From contig CM034534.1 of assembly GCA_020002185.1 (NCBI GenBank), positions 30,709,851 to 30,773,850 of the forward strand: DNA of 64,000 nt, read 5' to 3'. Source of the DNA: Paraescarpia echinospica (taxonomy: Eukaryota > Annelida > Polychaeta > Sabellida > Siboglinidae). Of this stretch, positions 22,371-34,857 are shown one piece after another. The notes beneath the pieces are model-generated. The model ran no database searches, was not told the DNA's origin, and saw only the letters and a program-made list of their open reading frames with translations. The stretch's first letter is position 1. Each line of letters begins with the position of its first letter. A program made the position numbers and the translations under genes.

Positions 22371-22419
<49 letters not shown>

Positions 22420-22795
22420 GACATACGAGACACAAACATTGACCTACAACATACAACTACCAACCTACAACACGTAAACAGTGCTAATCACCGACCTACT
22501 ACAAACAAACACCGACCTACAACACACAAACATTATGTACAACACACCAATACCGATATACAGCACACAAACAACGATTAACGATACACGCGCACACGCG
22601 CACACGCGCACACACGCACACACGCACACACGCACACGCACACGCACACACACCGACATACGAGACACAAACATTGACCTACAACATACAACTACCGACC
22701 TACAACACGTAAACAGTGCTAAACACTAACCTACAACATATAAACAATTGACCTACAACACACAAATACTGACCTACAACATACAAAACCTGACC
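21715..22795 (+). repeat. Minisatellite arm A, unit near TGACCTACAACACACAAACAC
   Basis: A 21-bp-like unit with many variants is tandemly repeated. Within it, a composite block of CATTATGTACAACACACC, GATTAACGATACACGCG, a (CA/CG)n run and ACATACGAGACACAAACATTG occurs three times, starting near 22068, 22280 and 22529. This gives a higher-order repeat with expanded CA tracts in the middle. Confidence 0.93.
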
Positions 22796-23880
22796 TGAAG
22801 TTTGGTTCATGACACTCGCTTATATCCCCTTCTCCTTCTCCTCCTCAATTTTAGCGTTTCAGCGCGGTAGATTTGTATAAGTTTGGTTCGTGACACTCGC
22901 TGGTCTAAGTTTGGTTCGTGAAACTCGCTCGTCAAAGTTTGGTTCGTGAAACTCGTTGATAACTCGCTAGTCTAAGTTTGATTCGTGCAACTCGTTGGTC
23001 TAAGTTTGGTTCTTGGAGCTCATTGGTCTAAAGTTTCGTTTGTGCAACTCGTTGGTCTTATTTTTGTTCATGGAACTCGCTAATCTAAGTTTGGTTCATG
23101 ACATCTCGCTTGTCTAAGTTTTGTAAATGCAACTCGTTGGTCTAAGTTTGGTTCATGACACTTGCTGATATCCCCTCATTCTCCTCCTCAATTTTAGCGT
23201 TTCAGCGCGGTAGATTTGTATAAGTTTGGTTCGTGACATTCGTTGGTCTAAGTTTGTTTCTTGAAACTCGCTGGTCTAAGTTTAGTTCGTGCAACTAGCT
23301 AGTCTAAGTTTGGTTCGTGAAACTCGCTCGTCTAAGTTTGGTTCATGATACTCGTTGATAACTCGCTAGTCTAAGTTTGGTTCGTGCAACTCGTTGGTCT
23401 AAGTTTGGTTCTTGGAGCTCACTGGTCTAAAGTTTGGTTTGTGCAAGTCGTTGGTCTTAGTTTTGTTCATGAAACTCGCTAGTCTAAGTTTGGTTCATGA
23501 TATCTCGCTTATCTAAGTTTTGTTCGTGCAATTCGTTGGTCTAAGTTTTGTTCGTGCAATTCGTTGGTTTAAGTTTGGTTCGAGCAACTCGTTGGTATAT
23601 GTTTTGTTTGTGCACCTCGCTTGTGTAAGTTTTGTTAGTGTAAAACCTTGATTTAAGTTTGGACCGTGAGTTTGTTTCATGGAACTCGCGTGTCTAAGTT
23701 TTGATTCGAGCAGCTCGTTGGTTTAAGTTTGGTTGATGGAAGTCGCTATTCTAAGTTTGGTTCATGGCACTTCGCTTGCCTAAATTTTGTTAGTGCAACT
23801 CGTTGGTCTAAGTTTTTGTTCGTGCACCTCGCGTGTCTAAATGTTGTTAGTACAACTCATTGGTCTAAGTTTGGTTCGTG
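22796..23880 (+). repeat. Central minisatellite, unit near CTAAGTTTGGTTCGTGCAACTCGTTGGT
   Basis: About 28-bp units are repeated with small changes. The non-repeat block CTCCTCAATTTTAGCGTTTCAGCGCGG occurs at 22838 and again at 23185, marking a higher-order period of about 345 bp. Confidence 0.92.
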
Positions 23881-26015
23881 TAAGTCGTTGCTGTAGGTCG
23901 GTGTTTGTGTGTTTAGGTCGGTGTTTGACACTGTTTACGTGTTGTAGGTCGGAGTTTGTGTGCTGCAGATTAGTGTTTGTGTGTTGTAGGTCAGTATTTG
24001 TATGTTGTAGGTCAGTGTTTAGCACTGTTTACGTGTTGTAGGTCGGTAGTTGTATGTCAATGTTGTACGTCGACGTTTGTGTGATGAAGGTAAGTGTTTA
24101 AAACTGTTTATATGTTCTAGGTTGGTGTTTCAGTGTTGTAGGTCAGTGTTTGTGTGCTGTATGTCGGTGTTTGTGTGTTGTAGGTCGGTGTTTGTATGTT
24201 GTAGGTCGGTGTTTGTGTGTTGTATATCAATGTTTAGCACTGTTTACGTGTTGTAGGTCGGTAGTTGTATGTTATAAGTCAATGCTTGCGTGTAGTAGGT
24301 CGGTGTTTGAGTATTGCATGTAAGTATTTGTGTGTTGTGTACGTCGACGTTTGATTGATGAATGTAGGTGTTTAGAACTGTTTATGTGTTGTAGGTCGGT
24401 GTTTTTGTGTTGTAGGTCGGTGTTTGTGTGTTGTAGGGCGGTGTTTGTATGTTGTAGGTCAGTGGTTAGCACGGTTTACGTGTTGTAGGTCAGTGTTTGT
24501 GTGTTGTAGGTCGATGTTTAGTGCTGTTTACATGTTGTTGATCGATGTTTCTGTGATGTAGGTCGGTTTTTGTGTGTTGTAGGATAGTGTTTATATGCTA
24601 TATGTCAGTGTTTGTGTGTTGTAGGTGGGTGTTTGTGTGTTGTAGGGCAGTGGTAGTGTGTTGTAGGTAGGTGTTTGTGCGCTGTAGGTCAGGGCTTATG
24701 TGTTTTATGTCTGTGATTAGCACCGTATACGTGTTGTAGGTCAGTACTTGTGTGTTGTATGCCAGTATTTGTACGTTGTAAGCGGGTGTTTGCGTGTTGA
24801 GGTCAGCATTTGTGTGTGATAGTTAAGTGTTTGTATGTTGTAGGTCGGTGTTTGTATGTTGTATGTCAGTGTTGTAGGTGAGAGTTTGGATGTTGTATGA
24901 CAGTGTTTTTGCTTTGTAGGTGGGTGTTATTGTGTTGTAAGTCAGTGTTTAGCACTGTTTACATGTTGTAGGTCAGTATTTGTGTGTTGTATGTTGGTGT
25001 TTATCGATGTTTGCGAGTTGTTGATCAGAGTTTTGTGCGTTGCAGGTCGGTGTTTGTGTGTTGTATGTTAGTATTTGTATGTTGTAGGTTAGTGTTTGTA
25101 GGTTGCAGGTCAGTGTTTTTGTATTGTAGATCGGTGCTTAGCCCTGTTGTTGGTCGGTGTTTATATGGTGGAGGTTGGTGTTTAGCACTGTTTACGTGTT
25201 GTAGGTCAGTAGTTGTATGTTGTAGGTCAATGTTTGTATGTTGTATGTCTGTGTTTGTGTGTTCTATGTCGGTGATTGTATGTTGTACGTCAATGTGTGT
25301 GTATTGTAGGTAAGTGTTAGCGTGTGTTGAAATTCGGTGTTTAGCACTGTTTACGTTTTCTTGGTCTGTGTTTATGTGTTGTTGGTCGGTGTGTGTTTGT
25401 TGTAGGTTAGTGTTTGTGAGCTGTAGGTCGGTGTTTAACACTGTTTACGTGTTGTAAGTCGGTAGTTATATGTTGTAGTTCAATATGTGTGTGTGTCGTT
25501 GTTTAGTGTTTGTGTATTGTATGTCGGTATTTGTGTGTCGTAGGTTGGTGTTTAGCACTGTTTACTTGCTGTAGGTCGGTGTTTTTGTGTTGTGGGTCGG
25601 TGCTTTTGTGTTGTAGGTCGGTGTTTGTATGTTGTAGGTAGGTGTTTGGGTGTTGTAGGTCAGTGTTTAGCACTGTTTACGTGTTGTTGGTCGGTGTTTC
25701 TGTGTTGTAGGTAAGTGTTTAGCACTGTTTTAGCACTGAATACGTGTTGCAGGTAATTGTTTGTGTGTTGTAGGTCGGTGTTTAGCGCAGTTTACGTGTC
25801 GTTAGTCGGTGTTTGTGTGTTGTAGGTCGGTGTATCTATGTTGTAGGTTAGTGTTTGTATGTTGCAGGTAAGTGTTTTTGCATTGTAGATGGGTATTTTT
25901 GTGTTGTAGGTCAGTGTTTGTATATTGTATGTCAGTGTCTTTGTGTTGTTGGTCAGAGTTTGTGTGTCGTAGTTCGGTACATGTGTTTTGTATGTTAGCA
26001 TTTGTGTATTGTACG
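23881..26015 (-). repeat. Minisatellite arm B, inverted relative to arm A
   Basis: The unit GTAGGTCGGTGTTTGTGTGTT is the reverse complement of the unit in arm A. Higher-order blocks with AGCACTGTTTACGTGTTGTAGG recur many times (for example 23930, 24020, 24236, 25186, 25440, 25672); their complement, CACGTAAACAGTGCTAA, is in arm A. 26016-26812 shows no gene, apart from a short GGTTCCGATG tandem at 26690-26720. Confidence 0.93.
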
Positions 26016-26812
26016 TCACAACTGCCTCCTAACCGTATTACTACTAGTTTGACCAAATTATTATGCTCTTCCGTCATTTTAACCGAATTCCCGCCATTTT
26101 AACAAATTTCCTGCCACTTTCCATGAACCAATCAAAACTGTATGCAAGCACTTGATGTAAAATAACTATCGTACCTACGCAGACAGCCGCCAGTTTGACT
26201 GATTTACCAGAGAAGTTCCCATTTTATAATCATTGTAACCTATACGTAGGTTTTATAAGTATATAGGTATAAGTATACAGCATGTGTAATGACCTACTAT
26301 TTGTATTGTTCACCACATAAAAGGCACGAATTTAAGCACTATCGTACGGAAATAATGCCAAGGGTCTAATTCCAAGATGGTTGACCTTTTAAAAAACACT
26401 TCTGCTATAACATCATCCTTTATATATTTTGCATTTCGTATACAGTACTTCAGATAAATAGTGGTCCGTTTAATTTATAATCCTTTTGTTATTAATTAGG
26501 CTTTATTATAACACCACATTTTAGAGACCACCGCATCAGTCATACAACCGCTCAATCCCTTGGCGTAGACTCGGCCTACAGGCCAACCAGTGCCGTGCGT
26601 GACAGGTTCAAATGCTGTTCGGTATATTTTATTATTCTTCCAATCTGCATTGGGTGCAAATTTTTCTCTATCTCTTAAAATTGGTCTGGCTCCGATGGTT
26701 CCGATGGTTCCGATACCAAATTCAAATTGTTCCCTATCTTTTTACATGGCCGGTCTGGCTCCGATGGAAATCATGGTCCAAATGTCCACCCTATCTTTTA
26801 ACATTGAAAGGT

Positions 26813-26940
26813 AAAAGGTAAGTTCTTATATAGCGCAGTATCCAGTCCTGAGGACTGCTCAAAGCGCTTTACACTTTACTCCTTGGCAGACCTGTTCAAT
26901 CGAACACCATCTCGACTTCTCTGGGAAGCATCAACATTGA
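26813..26940 (-). mobile_element. tRNA-derived SINE, 3' part only
   Basis: The region reads AAAGGTAAGTTCTTATATAGCGCAGTATCCAG, given here in part, then GCTCAAAGCGCTTTAC and AGACCTGTTCAATCGAACACC. These match the 3' half of the SINEs at 46905, 58222 and 60127. The tRNA-like head is missing, so this is 5' truncated. Confidence 0.7.
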
Positions 26941-27245
26941 GGGTCTGGTTCCTTTGCTCCGCGCAATGGAATTTGCACTGTTTTGGATCGGAGCAGGAAT
27001 GTGGACCTTATCTTTGAACATGGGTTGCTCTTTAAAATCAAAGCTCCCTCGTAATTGACCTACTATACTACTCATACACACACACACACATATATATGTA
27101 TATATATGTGAGTGTATATATATATATATATACATTAAGCAAGGCAATATATATATATATACACACACATATAAGAGTGTACTTGTAGTTACCTCATTTT
27201 AATGGTTCCATGTATGTTCTTACATTGTGATTCATAATTTTGTAG

Positions 27246-27414
27246 TTGACGTGGAAGTGACGGGAATTGCAATTGACCCAGAAACATACACACTTTACTT
27301 CGTGCGTCGGTCTACAATTTATAAGATGAAACTTGACGGAAGCGACTTAACAAACATTATTTCGACGTCAAATTTGGACTCGCCCAACGTCATCGCTGTC
27401 GATCCGACGCACCG
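27246..27414 (+). CDS. Host exon, LDL-receptor YWTD-type propeller repeat
   Basis: The acceptor TTTTGTAG precedes the exon and GTAGGA follows it. The peptide has VTGIAIDPETYTLYFVRR, STIYKMKLDGSDLTNII and SPNVIAVDPTH, the pattern of LRP/LDLR class B (YWTD) blades: a hydrophobic strand, D, LYF, IxxxxLDGS, then IAVDP. It starts in phase 1 and ends in phase 2. Joined to the exon at 27808 it makes a continuous frame across Arg. The product is probably the extracellular part of an LRP-like receptor or a secreted relative. Confidence 0.8.
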
Positions 27415-27527
27415 GTAGGAGATTGAACGTCATTCAAATAGTACAATGTTTTATAACCAGTTCCATCAAAGTATGGTATTGATAAAATCGCAAACTTATA
27501 CAGTCAACGTCTTTAAATAACGACGAC

Positions 27528-27581
27528 ATACACACACCCACATACACACACACCCAAACATACGCACACACACACACATAC

Positions 27582-27656
<75 letters not shown>
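27528..27656. repeat. (CA)n microsatellite in an intron
   Basis: A long CA run between the two YWTD exons. A smaller CA/TA repeat is at 27075-27170. Confidence 0.95.
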
Positions 27657-27659
<3 letters not shown>

Positions 27660-27807
27660 TACACACACCAAAATTAAAACGGAACCATGTTGATTATCGT
27701 ATTATGTTTAAGCACATTAAATCTTGATGGTAGTGGAGTGTATAATGATGCTGTTCACCCATTGGGAAGTGTGTCATGGGACTAGCTACAGCTGTTATTT
27801 ATTGTAG

Positions 27808-27932
27808 CTTCATTTGGTTTGACACTTATTCGTCCATCCACCGTTGCAACGTGGATGGTAGCGGTCATACTAGCTTTGCTGATGATATTGTCGCTGACAG
27901 TTATACCACACAAATTTGTTGGACCAAAAGAA
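27808..27932 (+). CDS. Host exon, next YWTD-type propeller repeat
   Basis: TTATTGTAG precedes the exon and GTAGGTG follows it. The exon begins in phase 2, exactly complementing 27246-27414, and reads FIWFDTYSSIHRCNVDGSG, where WFD stands in the YWTD position and IHRCNVDGSG is the usual strand that follows. It ends in phase 1 after ICWTKR. 27933-30900 lacks an exon I can support. It is AT-rich, with a (GTT)n run at 28085 and a pair of CGCCATCTTGCTT-type modules near 30711 and 30860. Confidence 0.8.
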
Positions 27933-30900
27933 GTAGGTGCACATTTACAACAATCTTCGTTAGTTTTCTCGGATACTGTTAGTTCAGTTATGACAGCATA
28001 TATGGGTGATTCTTCAGTAAATGTTACTTTTTGGAGATCAAAATTCCAAAAAATAAAAAAAGTTGTAACTTTCATCGGATTTTTGTTGTTGTTGTTGTTG
28101 TTGTAAATTTACCATACATATCCCTTCAAGTATAACGATGGCTGCGCTTAAAGAAGTCTATTATCTAAGAAAGTCGAAGAAAGGAGGGCTTAGGTTTAAC
28201 GTGTGTCGACATCGTTACAAGCGTTGCCTTGCTTAATGGCGCCGGCGCCTCAAATCGTAACGGAGCCGACGCAACGGAGTCGACATTTCATCTTTAAAAT
28301 GCTTATTTAACTTCTAATTAACGGAAATTTTTCCCATTCCGCTCAAATTCGAAAATGTACTGGGTGATTTATAAGTAATGCTATTTCGTTTTACTAAGCG
28401 TATCATATAAACCGTTGATACTGCATGAACGGAATCAGCATTTCTCAATATAACATAGGGGGTATGGACAGAAAAATGCACATAGCTGTTTTGAAAGTGG
28501 GATCTACTTGCATACCTTGTTGATGCTAGTCGAACTATTGACGTCGACTTGTGCTGATTTCTATTGATTATTCGACGATGACTATTTCGCGCAGATAATT
28601 TGACAAATGTGGTTCGTAACGGAGTCGACTCAAAAGATCGGTACAGGAAATTTGTCGATTTCAAAATCATGTATTTATTTATTGTGCGTGCTAATACAAA
28701 CAAATACTTCAGTGTGATGTTTAGCTAAGTTGGTACTTAGACAAAATTTTCGGAACCTAGAATATTTCTCATCATGGCCGATTCTTGGTGCGTTTTCAAA
28801 AAGTCGTCAAATTTGACTAAATTTCGCCCGTCTACATAGGATCAGGCCAAACTTTTCTGCTACACTCAATTAACCCCAATTTTTTTGTATCTAACCCTAA
28901 TTATTTAATTTTACCCGCTAGATGGCACCAACATGTAACGTAGTACTCCAGTTATGCACTAGGGGACGCTACGTCGGAAGTGTCGTCGTATTGTGACTGG
29001 CTGTCATGTCCAGATCTACAGTTTCACCTTTCGGAAGTGTTAAAGATATAAGGTTTAAGGCATAGTGTATAATGTATAAAACGGGGTCTCTCGGCATCGT
29101 ATCGCGCAACTCCTGGTGGCGTGGTGCTGATCCGCATCCAGTCGTACGGGCGCTCCAACGTCTGCTTGGTAATAACTACAGGAATCGTACTTGCGGCTAT
29201 AGGTAGTGCCCTGTTGTTTAGTAAGTATGTATAGCTAGCACGAGGACGCTGAGAGACTCGCTAGAGGTCGCTACTTTTACCATGAAATGAGCGGTTTAGC
29301 ATGGCGGCGCCCTCGCATAGTAAGTTGGGGAGACGCTACGAGATATATGCGCTCACCTATTCGCCAGGGGCGCCACTTGACCTTTGATATTTGACCTTGA
29401 CTTTTGACATTGGTATTTGACATCGACCTTGACCTTTGACAAATTGCGATACATTACCTGTCAATTAAAATGGCAAACCCATTGATCTTTCGATACATTT
29501 GGAATGCGTGGAGCCCCTTATTACTACTGACACCAATCATTTAAAATACGCACATTTGGATATCGTATTAAACACAAAAAACTTCAAAGTTTCAACAGTA
29601 CCAACATCTTCACAAAACCGTTTTTCCCCTTCAATTTGGCAATAATTATATCACCATCTTATCGTCAAACGTGTGATTTTCTCGTAGGTTTGCTTGGCAT
29701 CAGTACTGGGTCTCGAAGGGTGTGGAAGAAAAAACAAAATTCTTTACGATGTCTTCGTAGTCATCATTTACAGGTCACTCGACTGGTGGAATGTTGAAGA
29801 AAGAACTCATCGGCACTCTGAACGGCGAAATAAATTTGCCTTTATTAATGGATAACTGGCATTGCAATTTTGTGTGGTGTGCGCCGAGTAATATAATTGT
29901 TTTAAACATATTTTGGTGATATCTATTACGACACCGGCCACCCTTGATAAGAAATTACGTTGCTTTTATTGGTCCAGGTATACCAATACACACAAGGAAG
30001 ATGTGCAATGCCTCGAACGAATTTTTTATCATATCAATTGTAGGATTTAAAATTATTCAAATATGTCATTATATTTGCATTTATAACATGTTGATTTGTG
30101 GTGGCCATGCTGGACTGATGCAAATGAGTTACCCACCCAAGCACATTTTATGTATTCCAAATGCAAACCTATGTACAAGAACCGTATTCTAGAATTTAAA
30201 ATTACTAAAATATTCACCTGACTGCAAAGATATGACAAGATATTGATATGTGGCGGCAATATTGTATTTATGCTAATTATGCACATTTCCCCTACTGGGA
30301 TTTCTTAGGATCTTTAGCGTGGTGTTACGTAGACCTCACAGAAAACCACAGTGACAGAAAAAAATATGTTGCAATTTGTTACAAGTCAAACCTGTGTTTG
30401 TCTGGACTATAAAAAACATCTTTGTGGCCAGAATTTCAACAAAATACATAAAGGAATGCACGAACGCACCACGTATACATGCCATTTTTGGTGGTTTGAC
30501 GGAGCTTTTGCTAGGCAACGTGATGGATATGTCAATTGATAGTATAAGTTCTTCCTTAAATAAATATATTTGTTCATATAAATTCCATTAATTTTAATAT
30601 TGTCGCAATCCAATAAGATACATGCATTAGTGAAATGAACTGTTGTATGTTATTGTATTAAAATAAGCTATTTTTTACGTTTTCTTGATGATATTCTTGA
30701 TTGTTCTAATACGGCTGCCATCTTGCTTTCTTTACATTATCGTCTATGAACGGAAACTTATAAAATGACAGATTAATCACGTATGTACCTTATTGAGTTG
30801 CAAACGTATCAGAATATGTCGAGTTTTAGTTTCGTGCGGAAATTTTTCGTTGTTTTCATACGGACGCCATCTTGCTTTTGTTACAGTTTTTCAAATAAAA

Positions 30901-30959
30901 AACTGTAGTATTAACTTCCTTATGTATTCAAAAAAAATTAAATCGACGTTTGTTTTAAT

Positions 30960-31272
30960 CATGTTTATACATTATTTGGATGTGTTTGTTCCGGACAAAC
31001 TGAACGCGTCGTTCACCGTCAGCATCACTGGACACGGCCTCGTCTGCGCCGACACCCACTTTGAAGTGATGAGCCAACGCACGACAGAGCCGACCTGCGG
31101 AGTGGCCGGGGAATATATGGGATGCGAGCTGAGTGAAGCCGTCGACACTGGCAATGGCGGTCTGGTCACCTGCTTGGCGGAGTGTCGTTGTGAGGAGGGA
31201 TGCAAACAGGCGACCATTCTGATCACGGACAAGCACGACGACTGGAAAATATGCGAGATCAACGTTAAATAA
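30960..31272 (+). CDS. Host terminal exon, cysteine-rich extracellular segment
   Basis: From about 30985 the GC content rises sharply against AT-rich surroundings, and one frame reads FVPDKLNASFTVSITG, GLVCADTHFEVM, PTCGVAGEYMGCELSEAV, VTCLAECRCEEGCKQA and WKICEINVK, then a TAA at 31270. Eight cysteines with a CLAECRCEEGC cluster suggest a small disulphide-bonded secreted domain. I do not recognise the family. The frame stays open upstream into AT-rich DNA, so the true acceptor is unclear (an AG at 30889 or 30906 is possible). Confidence 0.5.
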
Positions 31273-32344
31273 ACGTCGTGGAAGAGGAAGCCTGAACTTA
31301 CATTGATCGCTCGCTATAAGGACTACCGGGCACTGTTTCACGAAGATAATAAGCTCATCAGGAAAAGCCACCATTAAAGCGAATCCGCTGATATATTTAA
31401 GGAGCTTTTTCAAAATATAATTTGCCGCAATCTTGTCATCAATAACACTATTTCCGTGACAGATAGGCAAACGTATCCCGGCGACGTTTTTAGTATACAA
31501 AATTACTCTTAATGAGCGAAATCGGTATTGAAGAGAAAACATCGCGAATATAACCTCACAGGAATGCTAGTGAAACGGTCCGCGTATGTAAGGTTCATCC
31601 ACTTAAACGAAAAACTTTGAATATCCGTTTTGGTCTCCACTTTTACAAGATCGGTCTATAAGGAACATCAGATGTCAAGAACAGTTTGACCTAGGTCGAA
31701 TGTGTTCCTTTTTGTGAGTGCCCATAGTATTTTCTGCATTCAATCTAACTATTCGTGTACTTAGTTAATGGAGAGCTTCAGTTAATGTTTTGTCAGGCAG
31801 ACACACAGATAGACAGTCTGTATCAGTGTCTTAAATTGGACGACACATCACTACTGTAATTCAAGTACTATTGGTACACGACATGCATCATAATTTTCTG
31901 AAATGCTCACATGGGTGTACACGTAATTGGTATTATTTGTTGTTGGAGGCGTGCGTGTTTGGGGTCGAAGATAGAACACTCTGTCCCATTACACGTAATT
32001 ACGTCATCCACTTAAAGAGGTGACATGATGAGTTCTTTGTTGTACTTTCACACTGCCGTTGTGTTTGCGAGATTACCCTTATTGAGTCTGATCTCCTTCT
32101 AAATGATCTTTCGCGGAGTTCTGTTTGGGCGACCACTTCTCAGAGGACGCTCAGATTTTCAGAGAATAACTTTTCTGCCAAACAACGACTATGTTGTATC
32201 ACGGTGGTGATCCGCGAGACAGAGAGGGTCATATATTTCATGGTAGGTCATGTGATCGTGCCAGGACACATTATAGATTTAGCACATTAGTCTTGTGTGT
32301 GATGTATTAAGAATGTTCACGAGTGTTTGTATCAGTGTCATTGA

Positions 32345-32390
32345 CTCACAGCAATATATATGTATATATACATATATAATATACATATTA

Positions 32391-32421
<31 letters not shown>

Positions 32422-32425
32422 GAGA
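32345..32425. repeat. AT-rich palindromic microsatellite
   Basis: TATATGTATATATACATATATA-type repeats. 31273-32344 has no feature I can name. Confidence 0.7.
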
Positions 32426-32737
32426 ATCGTTTAGGCGGTGGTCCTGAAGATGTGACATTGCCTTTGTAAATGGCCAGTGCCATCAGTCCGACCTCAGATA
32501 TTAATGCACGTGACGAAATGAGAAGCATATGGGAAGGAAAATCAAAAAAGTAACAACTGCACGACACCGGAAACCGTTGCTCGACTTCGGAAACGGATCT
32601 GACGCCAATGCGGGAAAACCATACTACGCCGAACATCATTGTATTGTGCAACAGTGTTGTTGTCTTGTGATCTGCACACATACAATGAGGTGAACAGATA
32701 ACGGAGCACACTACACGCCTTTCTTTCCCGTGTGCTT

Positions 32738-32990
32738 CCTTGTGTGGACTACCGCAGCGTAATAGCTAAAGCTTCGGACTCTTAATCAACATAGTCCGGA
32801 TTTGAATGATCCCACTGCCGTTTCGACCCTCGGTTGTTCACTCCACGTTCGTCCAGTTCACTCAGCTGTATAACTGAATACTTGTCTGTGGACGGTGGTG
32901 GATATTTGAGTACTTCCCATAGGAGTTGAGATGGTGTTCTGGTGAACCGGTCTGCCAGAAGGTGAAACATAACACTTTCAGCAGTCGAAA
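32738..32990 (+). mobile_element. tRNA-derived SINE, full head and body
   Basis: The head GCGTAATAGCTAAAGCTTCGGACTC resembles a tRNA A-box region, and GGATTTGAATGATCC stands where a B-box GGTTCGAATCC would be. The body has GTTCACTCAGCTGTATAACTG, GTGGTGGATATTTG, GTTGAGATGGTGTTC and GGTCTGCCAG, the same order as the reverse complements of the SINEs at 46905 and 60127. Confidence 0.65.
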
Positions 32991-33463
32991 GGACGTAATA
33001 CCGCGTTGAGTAAGATGATAATGTTACCGTTTTTATCTTTGATGCTTTAGTAGTGTGAAATTGTGGTAACATAAATATATACACATACACGATCATCGAA
33101 CGGCAATAACAATGCACAACAACAGGTCCGCCCTATCAGCTACACACTGACGTGAGTACGTGGAAACATCCAAAGAAGGAAACGTGGCACACTAGGAGAA
33201 TTGTAAGACGCCAGCGCAAACGGAACCAGACACAGCTTCTGACAAATAAAATGTATGTAATAATCATTTGGAATGTCTCTACTGGTGGAAAAACTAAAAA
33301 AGTGTCATTCAGGTAAAAAATTAATACAGTATTACAAATTTCAAAGGGTGTCACGACATTGTTAATTGTATTGTGCACTACAGGTGTTGTATGTTAATTG
33401 CACGCATCAAGTGAGATGCAAAACATAACGGCGTCGATATGTACACTTCATGTATGCTTTCTT

Positions 33464-33765
33464 GGTGCGCGGTAGCGTAGTACCTAGAGCTTTCGAATGG
33501 CAATCAAGAGATTACGTGTTCGAATCCTCTTGTTGCCGTATGGAACATTGAGCAAGTTCAGTCATTCCACCTTGCCCCAGTTCATTCAGCAATGTAAATG
33601 AGTACATGGCTATATACAGTGGTGTGTATTTGTGTACGGATAGTGTTCGTACATTAATTGTAGCGTGGCCGAATATTGAAAGTTGAGATTGTGTTAGAAT
33701 GGGCAGGTTTGACAGGGGGTACCAAGCTTTATAAGAACATCCTTTGCCTTTTTATTTGTGATGCT
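33464..33765 (+). mobile_element. tRNA-derived SINE
   Basis: The head GGTAGCGTAGTACCTAGAGCTTTCG is followed by a clear B-box-like GTGTTCGAATCCTC. The body includes CAGTTCATTCAGCAATGTAAATGAGTAC and GTGTACGGATAGTGTTCGTAC, matching the family. It is followed by a CA-rich tract (33780-34010). Confidence 0.7.
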
Positions 33766-33779
33766 TTAATAGTGTGAAG

Positions 33780-34010
33780 TCTTGGTTGCGCACGCACACA
33801 CACACATACACACACACACGCACATACCTACACACAGACAGACAGACACACACACACATATATATTAAAACACACATATACACACACAGACACACACAAA
33901 CACACCACATGAGCACACACTAACAGACACACACACAAATATACACACACAAACAGTCAAACACATACACAGTCAAACACACACACAAACACACACATAA
34001 ACACAATGGT
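33780..34010. repeat. CA-rich microsatellite
   Basis: Imperfect CACACA, CAGACA and CACAAA repeats. Confidence 0.9.
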
Positions 34011-34606
34011 TGACGCACTGTGAAAAAAAAACTCTTCAGTAAATCATCAAAAAGGAGAATATACAACAACAGGTCCGCCCTGTTACAATCGTTGTGATTC
34101 GGTAACGTTTCGGCATCATTAGCCTATTAATGTATTATCTAACGTGTCATTGTAGTATTTGAACTTCCTGTATACCACATCAGCTACACACTAAAAGGTG
34201 GTCGTGTTAGAAACAGTTTGTGGGCACAGTGCACACACAGAAACGGTTATGGGATCAAACAGTACTATTATTGAAAAGCTATCGACAGTTAAACCCACAC
34301 ATTGCATGACCAGTGCTACATTAGCGTGTATATCAGGAATATAATTTAATAAACTGAAGAGCATAAAAGGCTGGTGTTGTATTATTTAATGATTCGGATT
34401 TTACGATAATTTCGCTCTGTTTGGCTACCTCTCTACACTTTTCACAGACCGGAACAGCTTAAAAGGATGTGGAGAACACACCACGATGACCGAAAAGAGT
34501 TATAATTCTAACATTCTTTGACACAATGAAGTTGACCGTAGGTCACTCGCTTTCCCGATCCTTGAACAACACCGGTCTTGGTTTATGCAACATTCCCTGT
34601 TGTTAC

Positions 34607-34607
<1 letters not shown>

Positions 34608-34680
<73 letters not shown>

Positions 34681-34850
34681 GTGCGCGCCACCACACGCAG
34701 CCACGCACGCACACAAACACACCGTGCGCGCCACCACACGCAGTCACGCACACACACCGTGCCCGCCACCACACACAGTCACACACAACACACGCATGCA
34801 CGCGCGCGCATACACAAACACACACACACACAACAACAACAACAACAACA
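34608..34850. repeat. (CA)n, CACGC tandem and (CAA)n microsatellites
   Basis: A pure CA run (34608-34679) is followed by three copies of a unit near CACCGTGCGCGCCACCACACGCAG, and then a (CAA)n run that ends in the acceptor-like ACAACAG. Confidence 0.92.
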
Positions 34851-34857
34851 ACAACAG

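Noticed and set aside
21738..26077. Frames such as LQHTNTDLQHTN within the minisatellites
   Set aside because: The 21-bp unit is a multiple of three, so it gives long open frames without selection. There is no start context, splice signal or unique domain.
29094..29219. Possible transmembrane exon reading SYGRSNVCLVITTGIVLAAIG before GTAAGTATG
   Set aside because: The donor is good, but no AG acceptor exists between the upstream in-frame TAA (about 29066) and the hydrophobic segment, and there is no in-frame ATG. It cannot be built into an exon.
30955..31542. 195-residue minus-strand frame
   Set aside because: It overlaps the Cys-patterned + strand exon, has no recognisable motif and spans the AT/GC boundary without a change in character. 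It is likely a shadow.
32738..33560. tRNA genes at SINE heads
   Set aside because: The A/B-box-like sequences do not complete a cloverleaf and continue into SINE bodies. They are tRNA-derived retrotransposon promoters, not tRNA genes.
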